NCBI GenBank assembly: GCA_964620345.1
Contig: CAZUHK010000039.1
Location: 1 to 18,549, forward strand
DNA length: 18,549 nt
Origin: CAZUHK01 sp964620345
GTDB lineage: Bacteria; Planctomycetota; Phycisphaerae; Phycisphaerales; Zrk34
Reading direction: 5' to 3'
The position numbers and the translations under genes were made by a program. Below the pieces are notes generated by a model. It searched no databases. It worked only from the letters and a program-made list of their open reading frames with translations, and was not told the origin of the DNA. The first letter of the stretch is position 1; each line of letters starts with the position of its first letter. Below, piece after piece: positions 1-7,909 of the stretch.

Positions 1-1
1 C

Positions 2-979
2 TGCGTCACCGCGCAGGCCGACATCGACCTGCTGATCGCCCTGGCGCTGGATCGCGCGGTGACCATCTGCACCTACGGCGACATGCTCCGCGTGCCCGGG
101 GCGCGCGGCTCGCTGGAAAAGGCCCGCACCGCCGGCGCCGACGTGCGCGTGGTCTATTCGACGATGGACGCGGTCGATCTGGCGACGCGCGAGCCCGATC
201 GGCAGGTCGTCTTCGCCGCGGTCGGCTTCGAGACCACCGCGCCCGCGACCGCCGCGGCGGTGCTCGCGGCCCAACAGCGGCAGTTGGACAACTTCACCGT
301 CCTGGTCAGCCACAAGCGCGTCGTGCCCGCGATGACCGCCCTGCTCGACGCCGGCGAGGTCGCCCTCGATGGCTTCCTATGCCCCGGCCACGTGTCGATC
401 GTCATCGGCGCCCAGGCGTATCGGCCCATCGTGGACGACTACCGGATGCGCTGCGTGATCGGCGGGTTCGAGGAGCTGGGCATGGCCGCGGCGCTGGCGC
501 GGCTGGCCGAGCTGGTGCGCGACGAACAGGTCGCGCTGGTCAATCAGTACCCCGAGGCCGTGACGGATCAGGGCAACACCACCGCCCAGCGGTTGCTCGA
601 CACGGTGTTCGAGCCCGCGGCGGTGCGCTGGCGCGGCATCGGGCCGATCGATCACTCGGGCCTGATCCTCCGCGAGGCGTTTGGCCGATTCGACGCCCAG
701 CGGCGCCACGCCCTGGCCACCCCCGAGGACGCCGAGCCCAAGGGCTGCCTCTGCGGGCAGGTGATCGCCGGCACGATCGACCCGCCCCGGTGCAAGCTCT
801 TCGCCACCGCCTGCACACCGGTCCACCCCATCGGCCCATGCATGGTCTCCAGCGAAGGCACCTGTCAGGCTTGGTTCAAGTACGCCCGGCACAAAGGCGC
901 TCAGGCACCAAGCCGCGAACGCACGTTTAGCGGTCGATCGAAGATCGACGCGCCGGCTGAACACGAGGTGGCGCCATGA
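2..979 (+). CDS. hypD: HypD, hydrogenase Fe(CN)2CO assembly protein (5' partial)
   Basis: HypD is the Fe-S scaffold on which, with HypC, the Fe(CN)2CO group of [NiFe]-hydrogenases is built in the cytoplasm. The frame is open from base 2, and the first residues (CVTAQADID) fit the family's GPGCPVCV region, so roughly 70 N-terminal residues lie outside the window. Visible family marks are TICTYGDMLRVPG, GFETT, the APGHVS-like PGHVSIVIG, and the cysteine-rich C-terminus with CLCG, PPRCKLFATAC and GPCMVSSEGTCQAW, which holds the [4Fe-4S] ligands. The stop overlaps the hypE start as ATGA (976-979), so the two are probably translationally coupled. An ATG-like start at 59 is not the true start, because conserved sequence continues upstream of it. 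HypC and HypF would be expected further left but are not seen. Confidence 0.96.
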   Translation, partial: CVTAQADIDLLIALALDRAVTICTYGDMLRVPGARGSLEKARTAGADVRVVYSTMDAVDLATREPDRQVVFAAVGFETTAPATAAAVLAAQQRQLDNFTVLVSHKRVVPAMTALLDAGEVALDGFLCPGHVSIVIGAQAYRPIVDDYRMRCVIGGFEELGMAAALARLAELVRDEQVALVNQYPEAVTDQGNTTAQRLLDTVFEPAAVRWRGIGPIDHSGLILREAFGRFDAQRRHALATPEDAEPKGCLCGQVIAGTIDPPRCKLFATACTPVHPIGPCMVSSEGTCQAWFKYARHKGAQAPSRERTFSGRSKIDAPAEHEVAP

Positions 980-2013
980 CCATCGCCGCACCCATGATGA
1001 ACGGCAAGCACATCATGCTCGCCCACGGCGGCGGCGGGCAGTTGACCGATGAACTGCTGGCCGACTCGGTCCTGCCGCGCTTGCGTAACCCCGCGCTCGA
1101 TCTGCTGCTGGACAGCGGCCTGCTGGCCAACGCCCCGGGCCATCGCATCGCGCTGACGATGGACGGCTACGTCGTCACGCCCTGGCGATTCCCCGGCGGC
1201 GACATCGGCGTGCTCGCGGTCAGCGGGACGGTGAACGACCTGGCGGTGTGCGGCGCCAAGCCCATCGGCATCGCGCTGGGGCTGATCATCGCCGAGGGCT
1301 TTGCCCGGGCCGACCTGGAAACCGTGCTCGATTCGATCCGGCGCACCGCCGACGCCGCGGGCGTGAACATCGTCACCGGCGATACCAAGGTGGTCGGCCG
1401 CGGCGCGGCCGACGGGATCTACATCACCACGGCCGGCGTGGGGCTGGCGCCCGAGTCGCTCGACCTGTCGCCGACGAACGTTCGCCCCGGCGACAAGCTG
1501 ATCGTCAACGGCCCGGTCGGCGAGCACGGCCTGGCGGTGATGCTCACCCGCGAGATGCCCGAGGTGCAGAGCGTGCTGACGACCGACGCGGCGCCGCTGA
1601 ACAAGCTGATCGCCGCGGCGCTGGGCGCGGCGCCCGGGGGCATCCGCTTCATGCGCGACCCGACGCGCAGCGGCGTGGCCGGCGTCGCGGCCGACCTGGC
1701 CACGGCCGGCGGCTACCACGTCACGCTCGAGGAAGACGCCATCCCCATCCGCCCCGAAGCCCATCACGCCGCGGACATGCTCGGCCTGGACCCGCTGGAG
1801 ATCGCCAACGAAGGCAAGGTCATCCTTGCGGTGGCGCCCGAGGCGGCCGACGCGGTGCTCGCGGCGCTGCGGGCCGACCCGCTGGGCCGCGACGCGGCGG
1901 TGATCGGCACGATCGGCGACGAAGCCGACGGCCTGTGCGAGGTGCACACCGCGATCGGCGGCCGGCGCATCCTCAGCAAACCCTACGGAGAACAACTGCC
2001 CCGCATCTGCTAG
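976..2013 (+). CDS. hypE: HypE, carbamoyl dehydratase / cyanide ligand donor
   Basis: HypE takes a carbamoyl group from HypF onto its C-terminal cysteine, dehydrates it with ATP to a thiocyanate, and gives the cyanide to iron on HypC-HypD. The 345-residue product has the PurM/AIR-synthase-like fold marks: a glycine-rich N-terminus (LAHGGGGQLTDEL), SGTVNDLAVCGAKP, VTGDTKVV and the DPTRSGVA segment. It ends in the diagnostic PRIC, with the acceptor cysteine as the last residue (C345). Length is usual for the family. The ATG overlaps the hypD stop by 4 bases, and a purine-rich GAGGTGG (965-971) lies just upstream and supports this start. HypF must be encoded elsewhere. Confidence 0.97.
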   Translation: MTIAAPMMNGKHIMLAHGGGGQLTDELLADSVLPRLRNPALDLLLDSGLLANAPGHRIALTMDGYVVTPWRFPGGDIGVLAVSGTVNDLAVCGAKPIGIALGLIIAEGFARADLETVLDSIRRTADAAGVNIVTGDTKVVGRGAADGIYITTAGVGLAPESLDLSPTNVRPGDKLIVNGPVGEHGLAVMLTREMPEVQSVLTTDAAPLNKLIAAALGAAPGGIRFMRDPTRSGVAGVAADLATAGGYHVTLEEDAIPIRPEAHHAADMLGLDPLEIANEGKVILAVAPEAADAVLAALRADPLGRDAAVIGTIGDEADGLCEVHTAIGGRRILSKPYGEQLPRIC

Positions 2014-2036
2014 GGCCGATGCACGGAGTCATCATC

Positions 2037-2537
2037 ATGATCGCACTTGCGAAGAACCTCGAAGCCCCGACGGACGACAAACGCTGGAAGATCGTCGACG
2101 CCACCATGCGACGCAACGGCTACTCGCGCCACGCGCTGATCGAAACGCTGCACACCGTGCAGGCCAGCTTCGGCTACCTCGACGAGCCGGGCCTGAAGTA
2201 CGTCGCCGCGGCGCTGCACGTGCCGCTGAGCGCGGTGTTCGGCGTGGCGACGTTCTACCACCTGTTCACCCTCAAGCCCCAGGGCGAGCACACCTGCGTG
2301 ATGTGTACCGGCACCGCATGCTACATCAAGGGCGCGCCCAAGCTGCTGGAACACCTCAAGGACAGGTACGGCATCGCCGACGGCGACACCACCGCCGACG
2401 ACAGGGTCTCGCTGCTGACCGCCCGCTGCATCGGCGCCTGCTCGATGGCCCCGGCCGCGGTGTTCGACGGCCAGATGCAGGGCGTGCTGACCACCGACAA
2501 GCTCGACGAACAACTTGACGAATGGATGGGCCAATGA
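2037..2537 (+). CDS. hoxE: HoxE, NuoE-like [2Fe-2S] subunit of NAD-linked hydrogenase
   Basis: This is a 166-residue thioredoxin-fold ferredoxin of the NuoE/HoxE family. It passes electrons within the diaphorase module of the bidirectional hydrogenase. The N-terminal helical part includes GVATFYHLF, typical of NuoE. The cluster ligands follow the family spacing C-x4-C (C90, C95 in MCTGTAC) and C-x3-C (C131, C135 in RCIGAC). I chose the ATG at 2037 because GGAG sits at 2025-2028, 8 bases upstream. An in-frame ATG at 2019 would add only MHGVII and has a poorer site. The gap after hypE is 23 bases. The stop overlaps the next start (ATGA, 2534-2537). The assignment as HoxE rather than respiratory NuoE rests on the adjacent hoxF-hoxU-hoxY-hoxH. 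Confidence 0.93.
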   Translation: MIALAKNLEAPTDDKRWKIVDATMRRNGYSRHALIETLHTVQASFGYLDEPGLKYVAAALHVPLSAVFGVATFYHLFTLKPQGEHTCVMCTGTACYIKGAPKLLEHLKDRYGIADGDTTADDRVSLLTARCIGACSMAPAAVFDGQMQGVLTTDKLDEQLDEWMGQ

Positions 2538-4231
2538 CCCCCGAAGCACTGCAACAGATCGCCGAGACTCAGCAGGCCGCGCACGGCGAGGCCGAGCATC
2601 GAATCAACGTCTGCGCCGCGGCAAGCTGCATGTCTCGCCAAAGCGACAAGATCGCCGAGGCGATGGACCAGCGTATCAAGGACATGGGCGAGGCCGGTGC
2701 AAAGGTCAAGGTCCGCTGCGTGGGCTGCATGGGCCTGTGCTCGGCCGGGCCGCTGGTCGAGGTCGACCACCCCGCCGAGCAGGCCGCGGGCCGGGACCGC
2801 CGCGCCACGATGTACCGCGACGTCGGCATCGAGCACGCCCAGGCGATCGTCAGCGCCGCGGCCGAGAACCGCGAGCTGACCGATATGGTTCAGCCGACCG
2901 ACATCCCCTACTTCACCCAGCAGAAGCGCGTGGTGCTGGAAAACTCCGGCTATGTCGATCCCGAGCGCATCGAGGACTACATCGCCGCCGGCGGGTACAG
3001 CGGTCTGGTCAAGGCGTTGACGGAGATGACGCCCGACGAGGTGACCCAGGAGGTGTCGACCGGCGGCCTGCGCGGCCGGGGCGGCGCGGGCTTCCCGACG
3101 GGCCTGAAGTGGGCGACCGTCGCGCGGACCGACGCGGATCAGAAGTACGTCGTGTGCAACGCCGACGAAGGCGACCCCGGCGCGTTCATGGATCGGGCGA
3201 TCCTCGAAAGCGACCCGCACCGGGTGATCGAGGGCATGGCGATCGCCGGCTACGCCGTGGGCGCGAGCAAGGCGTACATCTACGTCCGGGCCGAGTACCC
3301 CCTGGCGATCAAGCGGCTGAAGCTGGCGATCCGCCAGGCCGGCCGCGCCGAGCTGCTGGGCACGAACCTGTGCGACACGCCGTTTGGCTTCGACATCGAG
3401 CTGCGGCTGGGCGCCGGGGCGTTCGTGTGCGGCGAGGAGACGGCGCTGATCTCGTCGATCGAAGGCAAGCGCGGCACGCCGCGGCCCCGCCCGCCGTTCC
3501 CCGCCAGCTACGGCCTGTTCGGCAAGCCCACGCTGATCAACAACGTCGAAACCCTGGCCACCATCCCGTGGATCGTCCGCGAGGGCGGCGCGGCGCTGGC
3601 GGCGATCGGCACGGAAAAATCCAAGGGCACCAAGGTGTTCGCCCTGGCCGGCAAGATCAAGAACAACGGCCTGATCGAGGTGCCGATGGGCATCTCGCTG
3701 CGGACGATCATCGAAGACATCGGCGACGGCGTGCCCGAGGGCAAGGCGTTCAAGGCGGTGCAGACCGGCGGGCCCAGCGGCGGCTGCGTCCCGGCCGATC
3801 GCCTGGACATGCCCGTCGATTACGAATCGCTGCAGGAGGCCGGCACCATCATGGGCTCGGGCGGCATGATCGTCATGGACGACACGGCGAACATGGTCGA
3901 CGTCGCGCGGTTCTTCATGGAGTTCTGCAAGGACGAGAGCTGCGGCAAGTGCGTGCCCTGCCGCGTGGGCACCGCGCAGATGCTCAACCTGCTGGAGAAG
4001 ATGACCCGGCAGCAAGCGACGCGGCGCGACCTGGGCCTGCTCAAGGAGCTGTGCGAGGTGGTGGGCGCCTGCAGCTTGTGCGGCCTGGGCCAGACCGCGC
4101 CCAACCCGGTGATCTCGACCATGCGTTACTTCGAGCAGGAGTACGCCGAATCGATCCTCGACCTGGCCGGCGTGGGCCGGGTGCCCGACCCCGAAACCGA
4201 CGCCAGCGCCCCCGACCCCCGCAAGGACTGA
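2534..4231 (+). CDS. hoxF: HoxF, NAD(H)- and FMN-binding diaphorase subunit
   Basis: HoxF oxidises or reduces NAD(H) through FMN and exchanges electrons with the Fe-S chain of HoxEU. The 565-residue product begins with a [2Fe-2S] thioredoxin-like domain (C27-x4-C32, then C65-x3-C69, with an extra C62). A NuoF-type core follows: the FMN loop GRGGAGFPTG (about 181-190), CNADEGDPGAFMDR (about 208-221), GAFVCGEETALISSIEG and the PTLINNVETL segment. The C-terminus carries the N3-type [4Fe-4S] ligands C470, C473 and C476 (SCGKCVPC) and C516 (SLCGLG). The start at 2534 overlaps the hoxE stop, and GGATGGG lies just upstream. An in-frame ATG at 2522 is possible but less likely. The fused N-terminal Fe-S domain is also seen in HndC/HydB-type subunits; the neighbours favour HoxF. 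Confidence 0.95.
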   Translation: MTPEALQQIAETQQAAHGEAEHRINVCAAASCMSRQSDKIAEAMDQRIKDMGEAGAKVKVRCVGCMGLCSAGPLVEVDHPAEQAAGRDRRATMYRDVGIEHAQAIVSAAAENRELTDMVQPTDIPYFTQQKRVVLENSGYVDPERIEDYIAAGGYSGLVKALTEMTPDEVTQEVSTGGLRGRGGAGFPTGLKWATVARTDADQKYVVCNADEGDPGAFMDRAILESDPHRVIEGMAIAGYAVGASKAYIYVRAEYPLAIKRLKLAIRQAGRAELLGTNLCDTPFGFDIELRLGAGAFVCGEETALISSIEGKRGTPRPRPPFPASYGLFGKPTLINNVETLATIPWIVREGGAALAAIGTEKSKGTKVFALAGKIKNNGLIEVPMGISLRTIIEDIGDGVPEGKAFKAVQTGGPSGGCVPADRLDMPVDYESLQEAGTIMGSGGMIVMDDTANMVDVARFFMEFCKDESCGKCVPCRVGTAQMLNLLEKMTRQQATRRDLGLLKELCEVVGACSLCGLGQTAPNPVISTMRYFEQEYAESILDLAGVGRVPDPETDASAPDPRKD

Positions 4232-4285
4232 CCCCCCCAAGCAAGCCGCCCGCGACCCCGCCGCGGATACCCAAGGACACAACCC

Positions 4286-5017
4286 ATGGCCAAAGCCAAG
4301 CTACCACCGACCCAGACGCTGACGCTCACGATCGACGACCTCGACGTGACCGCCAAGCCCGGGCAGACGATCATGGACGTCGCCCGGGACCACGACATCC
4401 GCATCCCCGGCCTGTGCTACATCGACGGGCTGACCATCTGGGGCGCCTGCCGCCTGTGCCTGGTCGAAGTCGAGGGCATGCGAAAGCTCCTGGCCGCCTG
4501 CTCGACCGAGGTGGCCGAGGGGATGAAAGTCCACACCAACACCCCCCGCCTCCGCCAGCACCGCAAGACGGTGATCGAGATGCTCTTCGCCGAGCGCAAT
4601 CACATCTGCTCGGTGTGCGTGAGCAACGGCCACTGCGAGCTGCAGGCGATGGCGGTCGAGCTGGGCGTGGACCACATCCACCTGCCGTACATGTACCCCG
4701 CGCTCGATGTCGATTCATCGCACGACCGCTTCCGGCTCGACCACAACCGCTGCATCCTGTGTACCCGTTGCGTGCGGGTGTGCGGCGAGGTGGAGGGCGC
4801 GTTCACCAAGGGCGTCAGCGGCCGCGGCATCATGGCGCGGATCATCAACGACCTCAACCAGCCCTGGGGCGAGAGCGACACCTGCACAAGCTGCGGCAAG
4901 TGCGTACACGTGTGCCCGACCGGCGCGCTGGTCGAGAAAGGCACCGCCGCGGCCGAGATGGACAAGCGCCGCGCGTTCCTGCCCTACCTCACCCTCATGC
5001 GGGAGGCCAACCCATGA
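4286..5017 (+). CDS. hoxU: HoxU, NuoG-like Fe-S subunit of the diaphorase
   Basis: HoxU relays electrons between HoxF and the HoxYH hydrogenase. At 243 residues it matches the short NuoG-like form found in Hox enzymes. It has an N-terminal plant-type [2Fe-2S] domain (C44, C55, C58, C72), a His-Cys [4Fe-4S] segment (H106, C108, C111, C117 in NHICSVCVSNGHCELQ), and a bacterial-ferredoxin part with two [4Fe-4S] motifs (C156/C159/C162/C166 and C200/C203/C206/C210). There is no molybdopterin-like C-terminal domain. AAGGA at 4273-4277, 8 bases ahead of the ATG, supports the start. It lies 54 bases after hoxF and overlaps hoxY by 4 bases. Confusion with [FeFe]-hydrogenase N-terminal domains is excluded because no H-cluster domain follows. 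Confidence 0.96.
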   Translation: MAKAKLPPTQTLTLTIDDLDVTAKPGQTIMDVARDHDIRIPGLCYIDGLTIWGACRLCLVEVEGMRKLLAACSTEVAEGMKVHTNTPRLRQHRKTVIEMLFAERNHICSVCVSNGHCELQAMAVELGVDHIHLPYMYPALDVDSSHDRFRLDHNRCILCTRCVRVCGEVEGAFTKGVSGRGIMARIINDLNQPWGESDTCTSCGKCVHVCPTGALVEKGTAAAEMDKRRAFLPYLTLMREANP

Positions 5018-5553
5018 GCGACACCAAACCCAAAGTCGCGACCGTCTGGCTCGATGGATGCTCGGGCTGCCACATGTCCTTTCTCGATATGGACGAGTTC
5101 CTGGTCGATCTGGCCGGGCTGGTCGATGTCGTCCACTCGCCGGTGGTCGATCCGAAGGACTTTCCCCACGACGTGGTCCTCACGCTGGTCGAAGGCGCGG
5201 TGTCGAGCGATCACGACCTTCACCTGGCGCTGGTCATCCGCGAGCGCAGCAAGGTGGTGGTGGCGCTGGGCGACTGCGCGGTGACGAGCAACGTGCCGTC
5301 GATGCGCAACCCCTACACGCACGCCGAGCTGCTGGACCGGGCCTACGTGGAGAACGCCACGGCCACGCCGGGCCACCCCGACCGCTACGTCCCGCCGCTT
5401 CAGCAGCGGGCCCGGCCACTGCACGAGGTGATCGACGTCGATCTGTTCCTGCCCGGCTGCCCTCCGCCGGCCGACGCGATCAAGTACGCCCTGACCGAGT
5501 TCCTCGAAGGCAGGACGCCGAATCCCAACACGCTGACAAGGTTTGGAATGTAG
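5014..5553 (+). CDS. hoxY: HoxY, small subunit of NAD-linked [NiFe]-hydrogenase
   Basis: HoxY carries the Fe-S cluster nearest the Ni-Fe site and passes electrons from HoxH to HoxU. The 179-residue product has the four cysteines expected for one proximal [4Fe-4S] cluster: C16 and C19 (DGCSGCH), C88 (GDCAV) and C149 (PGCPPPAD). It lacks the long C-terminal domain with medial and distal clusters found in membrane-bound uptake enzymes. There is no Tat signal, so the enzyme is cytoplasmic, as in group 3d. The ATG overlaps the hoxU stop (ATGA, 5014-5017). A much longer open frame runs through from 2515, but its upstream part is only out-of-frame reading of hoxF and hoxU. Confidence 0.96.
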   Translation: MSDTKPKVATVWLDGCSGCHMSFLDMDEFLVDLAGLVDVVHSPVVDPKDFPHDVVLTLVEGAVSSDHDLHLALVIRERSKVVVALGDCAVTSNVPSMRNPYTHAELLDRAYVENATATPGHPDRYVPPLQQRARPLHEVIDVDLFLPGCPPPADAIKYALTEFLEGRTPNPNTLTRFGM

Positions 5554-5558
5554 GCATC

Positions 5559-5648
5559 GTTGACTCGTTGATCCGTTGACTCGTTCACGCGAGCCGGCGG
5601 ATCGGCGGGTCTGCTTACGGATCAACGCGTTAACGAATCCACGAATCA
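5559..5648 (+). repeat. Facing octamer arrays in the hoxY-hoxH spacer
   Basis: The 107-base spacer holds four 8-base units on the left (5561-5592: TGACTCGT, TGATCCGT, TGACTCGT, TCACGCGA) and four on the right (5617-5648). Read on the other strand, the right units are TGATTCGT, GGATTCGT, TAACGCGT and TGATCCGT. The shared theme is about TGAYYCGT. The two arms face each other across a GC-rich core, and GTTGATCCGT (5567-5576) pairs perfectly with ACGGATCAAC (5617-5626). Transcribed, it could fold into a large hairpin just before hoxH. Its function is unknown. Confidence 0.7.
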
Positions 5649-5660
5649 GCGAGCCCCACC

Positions 5661-7085
5661 ATGCCACGCGAAATCACGATCGAGCCCGTCACCCGCATCG
5701 AAGGCCACGCGAAGATCACGCTCACCGTCGGCGACGATGGCAAGGTGTCCGATGCGCTGTTCCACGTCACGCAGTTCCGCGGCTTCGAGAAGTTCGTCGA
5801 AGGCCGGCCCCTGACGGAGATGCCCTCGATCACCGCGCGCATCTGCGGCATCTGCCCGGTGTCCCACCTCATGGCCTCGGCCAAGGCGTGCGACGACCTG
5901 CTGGCCGTGGACATCCCGCCGACGGCCAGCATGCTCCGCCGGCTGATGAACCTGGCGCAGTTCGTGCAATCCCACGCGCTGAGCTTCTTCCACCTGTCCA
6001 GCCCCGATCTGCTGCTGGGCATGGACTCGCAGCCGGCCGACCGCAACATCTTCGGCCTGATCAAGCAGCACCCCGACCGCGCGGTGGACGGCGTGAAGCT
6101 GCGCAAGTTCGGGCAGAACATGATCAAGGTGCTCGGCGGCAAGCGGATACACCCGGCGTGGCTGGTGCCCGGCGGCGTGAACAAACCGTTGAGCGCCGAG
6201 GAGCGCGACGAGCTGCTGGCCGGCCTGCCCGAGGCGCTGGACATCGCCCGCCGCACCCTCGACTGGTACAAGACGATCTACGGCAACTTCGAGGCGGAGA
6301 TCAACGCCTTCGGCAACTTCCCCACGATGTTCGCCGGGCTGGTCACGCCCGAGGGCAAGTGGGAGCACTACGATGGGCCGATGCGCTTCGTCGATGAATC
6401 GGGCGACCGGGTCGCGCAGTTCGACCGGCCGCGCGATTACCCGCAGTACATCGGCGAGGCCGCGGAGGACTTCAGCTACCTCAAGAGCCCCTATTTCGTG
6501 CCGCGCGGCTACCCGCAGGGCATCTACCGGGTGGGCCCGCTGGCGCGGCTGAACGTGTGCGACGGCTTTGTCACCCCGCTGGCCCAGGCCCAGTTCGAGC
6601 AGTTCTGCGAGAAGGCCGGCCGGCCCGCGCTGTCCAGCTTCCACTACCACTGGGCGCGGCTGATCGAGATCATCGCCGGCCTCGAACGCATCCGACAACT
6701 GCTCCACCACCAGGACATCCTCGATGACTTCGTCCGTGCCCGGGCCCGGCCCAACCGCTTCGAAGGCGTGGGCATCTCCGAAGCCCCGCGCGGCACGCTC
6801 ATCCACCACTACAAGATCGACCGCGACGGCCAGATGACCTGGGCCAACCTCATCATCGCCACCGGCCACAACAACCTGGCGATGAACAAGGGCGTCAAGC
6901 AGGTCGCCCAGGCCTTCGTCGACGGCAACAACCTCCACGAAGGCATGCTCAACCGTGTCGAGGCGGTCATCCGCACGTTCGATCCCTGCCTGAGCTGCTC
7001 GACCCACGCCCTGGGCCAGATGCCGCTGCACGTCGAACTGCGCGACAACAAGGGAGCGCTGCTCGATGAAGTCACCCGCGGCTGA
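5661..7085 (+). CDS. hoxH: HoxH, catalytic large subunit of NAD-linked [NiFe]-hydrogenase
   Basis: HoxH binds the Ni-Fe centre that splits or makes H2. The 474-residue precursor starts with the family signature ITIEPVTRIEGHAKI. The Ni-Fe ligands are the L1 motif RICGICPVSH (C62, C65) and the L2 motif DPCLSCSTH (C443, C446). Cleavage after H449 would remove a 25-residue tail beginning ALGQMPLH, the usual processing point for HoxH. The next gene encodes the likely protease. Type 3d is indicated by the HoxEFU partners and by the absence of a signal or membrane anchor. The ribosome-binding site is weak (only GAG near 5651), and the start follows the octamer-array spacer, unlike the tightly coupled genes before it. 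The last 20 bases overlap the protease gene. Confidence 0.97.
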   Translation: MPREITIEPVTRIEGHAKITLTVGDDGKVSDALFHVTQFRGFEKFVEGRPLTEMPSITARICGICPVSHLMASAKACDDLLAVDIPPTASMLRRLMNLAQFVQSHALSFFHLSSPDLLLGMDSQPADRNIFGLIKQHPDRAVDGVKLRKFGQNMIKVLGGKRIHPAWLVPGGVNKPLSAEERDELLAGLPEALDIARRTLDWYKTIYGNFEAEINAFGNFPTMFAGLVTPEGKWEHYDGPMRFVDESGDRVAQFDRPRDYPQYIGEAAEDFSYLKSPYFVPRGYPQGIYRVGPLARLNVCDGFVTPLAQAQFEQFCEKAGRPALSSFHYHWARLIEIIAGLERIRQLLHHQDILDDFVRARARPNRFEGVGISEAPRGTLIHHYKIDRDGQMTWANLIIATGHNNLAMNKGVKQVAQAFVDGNNLHEGMLNRVEAVIRTFDPCLSCSTHALGQMPLHVELRDNKGALLDEVTRG

Positions 7086-7554
7086 CAACCTGCTGATCCT
7101 CGGCTACGGCAACCCGCTGCGCGCCGACGACGGGGCCGGCGTCGCGGTGATCGAGCGGTTGGCGGCGATGGGCGCCACACCGCCGGACCCACCGGTGAGC
7201 GTGCTCACCGCCCACCAGCTTCTGCCCGAACACACGGATGATCTGCGGCGCGCGGCGCGTGTGGTGTTCATCGACGCCAGCACGCGGTTGCCGCCGGGCG
7301 AGGTGACGTTCGAGCCGATCGCCGGCACCGACGCCGACGCCGCGCCGCTGGGTCATCACCTGCGCCCCGCGCGGCTGCTGGGCATGTGCCAGGCGATGTA
7401 CGGCCGCCGGCCCGCGGCGTGGCAGATGGCCGTCGGCGTCGAGTCGCTCGGCTACGGCCTGGCGCTGTCGCCGGTCGTCGAGCGGGCCGTCGAATCCATG
7501 GCGAACACGCTGGCCGCTTTCATCGAACAAACCCATGAGCAAAGCCATGCATGA
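7066..7554 (+). CDS. hoxW: HoxW/HycI-type hydrogenase maturation endopeptidase
   Basis: This is a nickel-dependent M52-family protease that cuts the C-terminal tail from the large subunit after nickel insertion. The 162-residue product has the family N-terminus ILGYGNPLRADDGAG, where D22 takes the place of the usual Glu/Asp nickel ligand. The second acidic ligand lies in VFIDAS (D70), and a histidine ligand candidate lies in GHH (H97/H98). The gene overlaps the end of hoxH by 20 bases and has GGGAG (7052-7056) 9 bases before its ATG. The tail it would remove is the last 25 residues of HoxH. The symbol is assigned from context; the family is certain, the orthology to hoxW less so. Confidence 0.9.
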   Translation: MKSPAADNLLILGYGNPLRADDGAGVAVIERLAAMGATPPDPPVSVLTAHQLLPEHTDDLRRAARVVFIDASTRLPPGEVTFEPIAGTDADAAPLGHHLRPARLLGMCQAMYGRRPAAWQMAVGVESLGYGLALSPVVERAVESMANTLAAFIEQTHEQSHA

Positions 7555-7909
7555 GTTCTCCATCGCCACCGCGTTGATCGAGCAGGTCGATCGGCACACC
7601 CCACCCGGCGCGACGCTGTCGCGTGCGAAGGTGTCGGCCGGGGCGATGCAGGCGATCGAGCCCGACGCGATGCAGTGGGCCTGGACCACCCTCACCGCCG
7701 GCACACGCTTCGATGGCGCGACGCTCGATCTGCTCATCGAGCCGTTCACCTTCACCTGCCCCGACTGCGGCAATCAGTGGCAGTCGGCCGACCTGTTCGA
7801 CGCCTGTTCGTGCGGCTGCGCCCGGCCGCGGCCGACCGGCTCGCACGCGATCACGCTGCTCTCGCTATCCCTCGAAGAATCACCCGACGCCCAGGAGGCC
7901 GCGCCATGA
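7547..7909 (+). CDS. hypA: HypA, nickel metallochaperone
   Basis: HypA accepts nickel at its N-terminal Met-His and delivers it, with HypB, to the hydrogenase large subunit. I chose the ATG at 7547 because it gives the essential MHEFSIA N-terminus. An ATG at 7535 would add four residues (MSKA) and bury the metal-binding histidine. The product is 120 residues, usual for the family. The zinc domain is odd: C71-x2-C74 is normal, but the second half reads C87-S-C89-G-C91, where the family has C-x2-C. No pair of these cysteines has the normal spacing. The gene overlaps the protease gene by 8 bases and hypB by 4. Confidence 0.92.
   Translation: MHEFSIATALIEQVDRHTPPGATLSRAKVSAGAMQAIEPDAMQWAWTTLTAGTRFDGATLDLLIEPFTFTCPDCGNQWQSADLFDACSCGCARPRPTGSHAITLLSLSLEESPDAQEAAP

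Noticed and set aside
1248..2036. N-terminal extension of hoxE reaching back through hypE
   Set aside because: It lies in another frame of hypE and is arginine-rich. The conserved HoxE sequence and ribosome-binding site point to 2037.
2321..4282. 653-codon open frame on the minus strand
   Set aside because: It is the antisense of hoxF, with shadow composition typical of high-GC DNA and no recognisable domain.
2515..5013. Very long open frame in phase with hoxY (over 800 codons upstream of it)
   Set aside because: It is out of frame with hoxF and hoxU and encodes Arg/Gly/Pro-rich low-complexity sequence. Only its last 179 codons (hoxY) are real.
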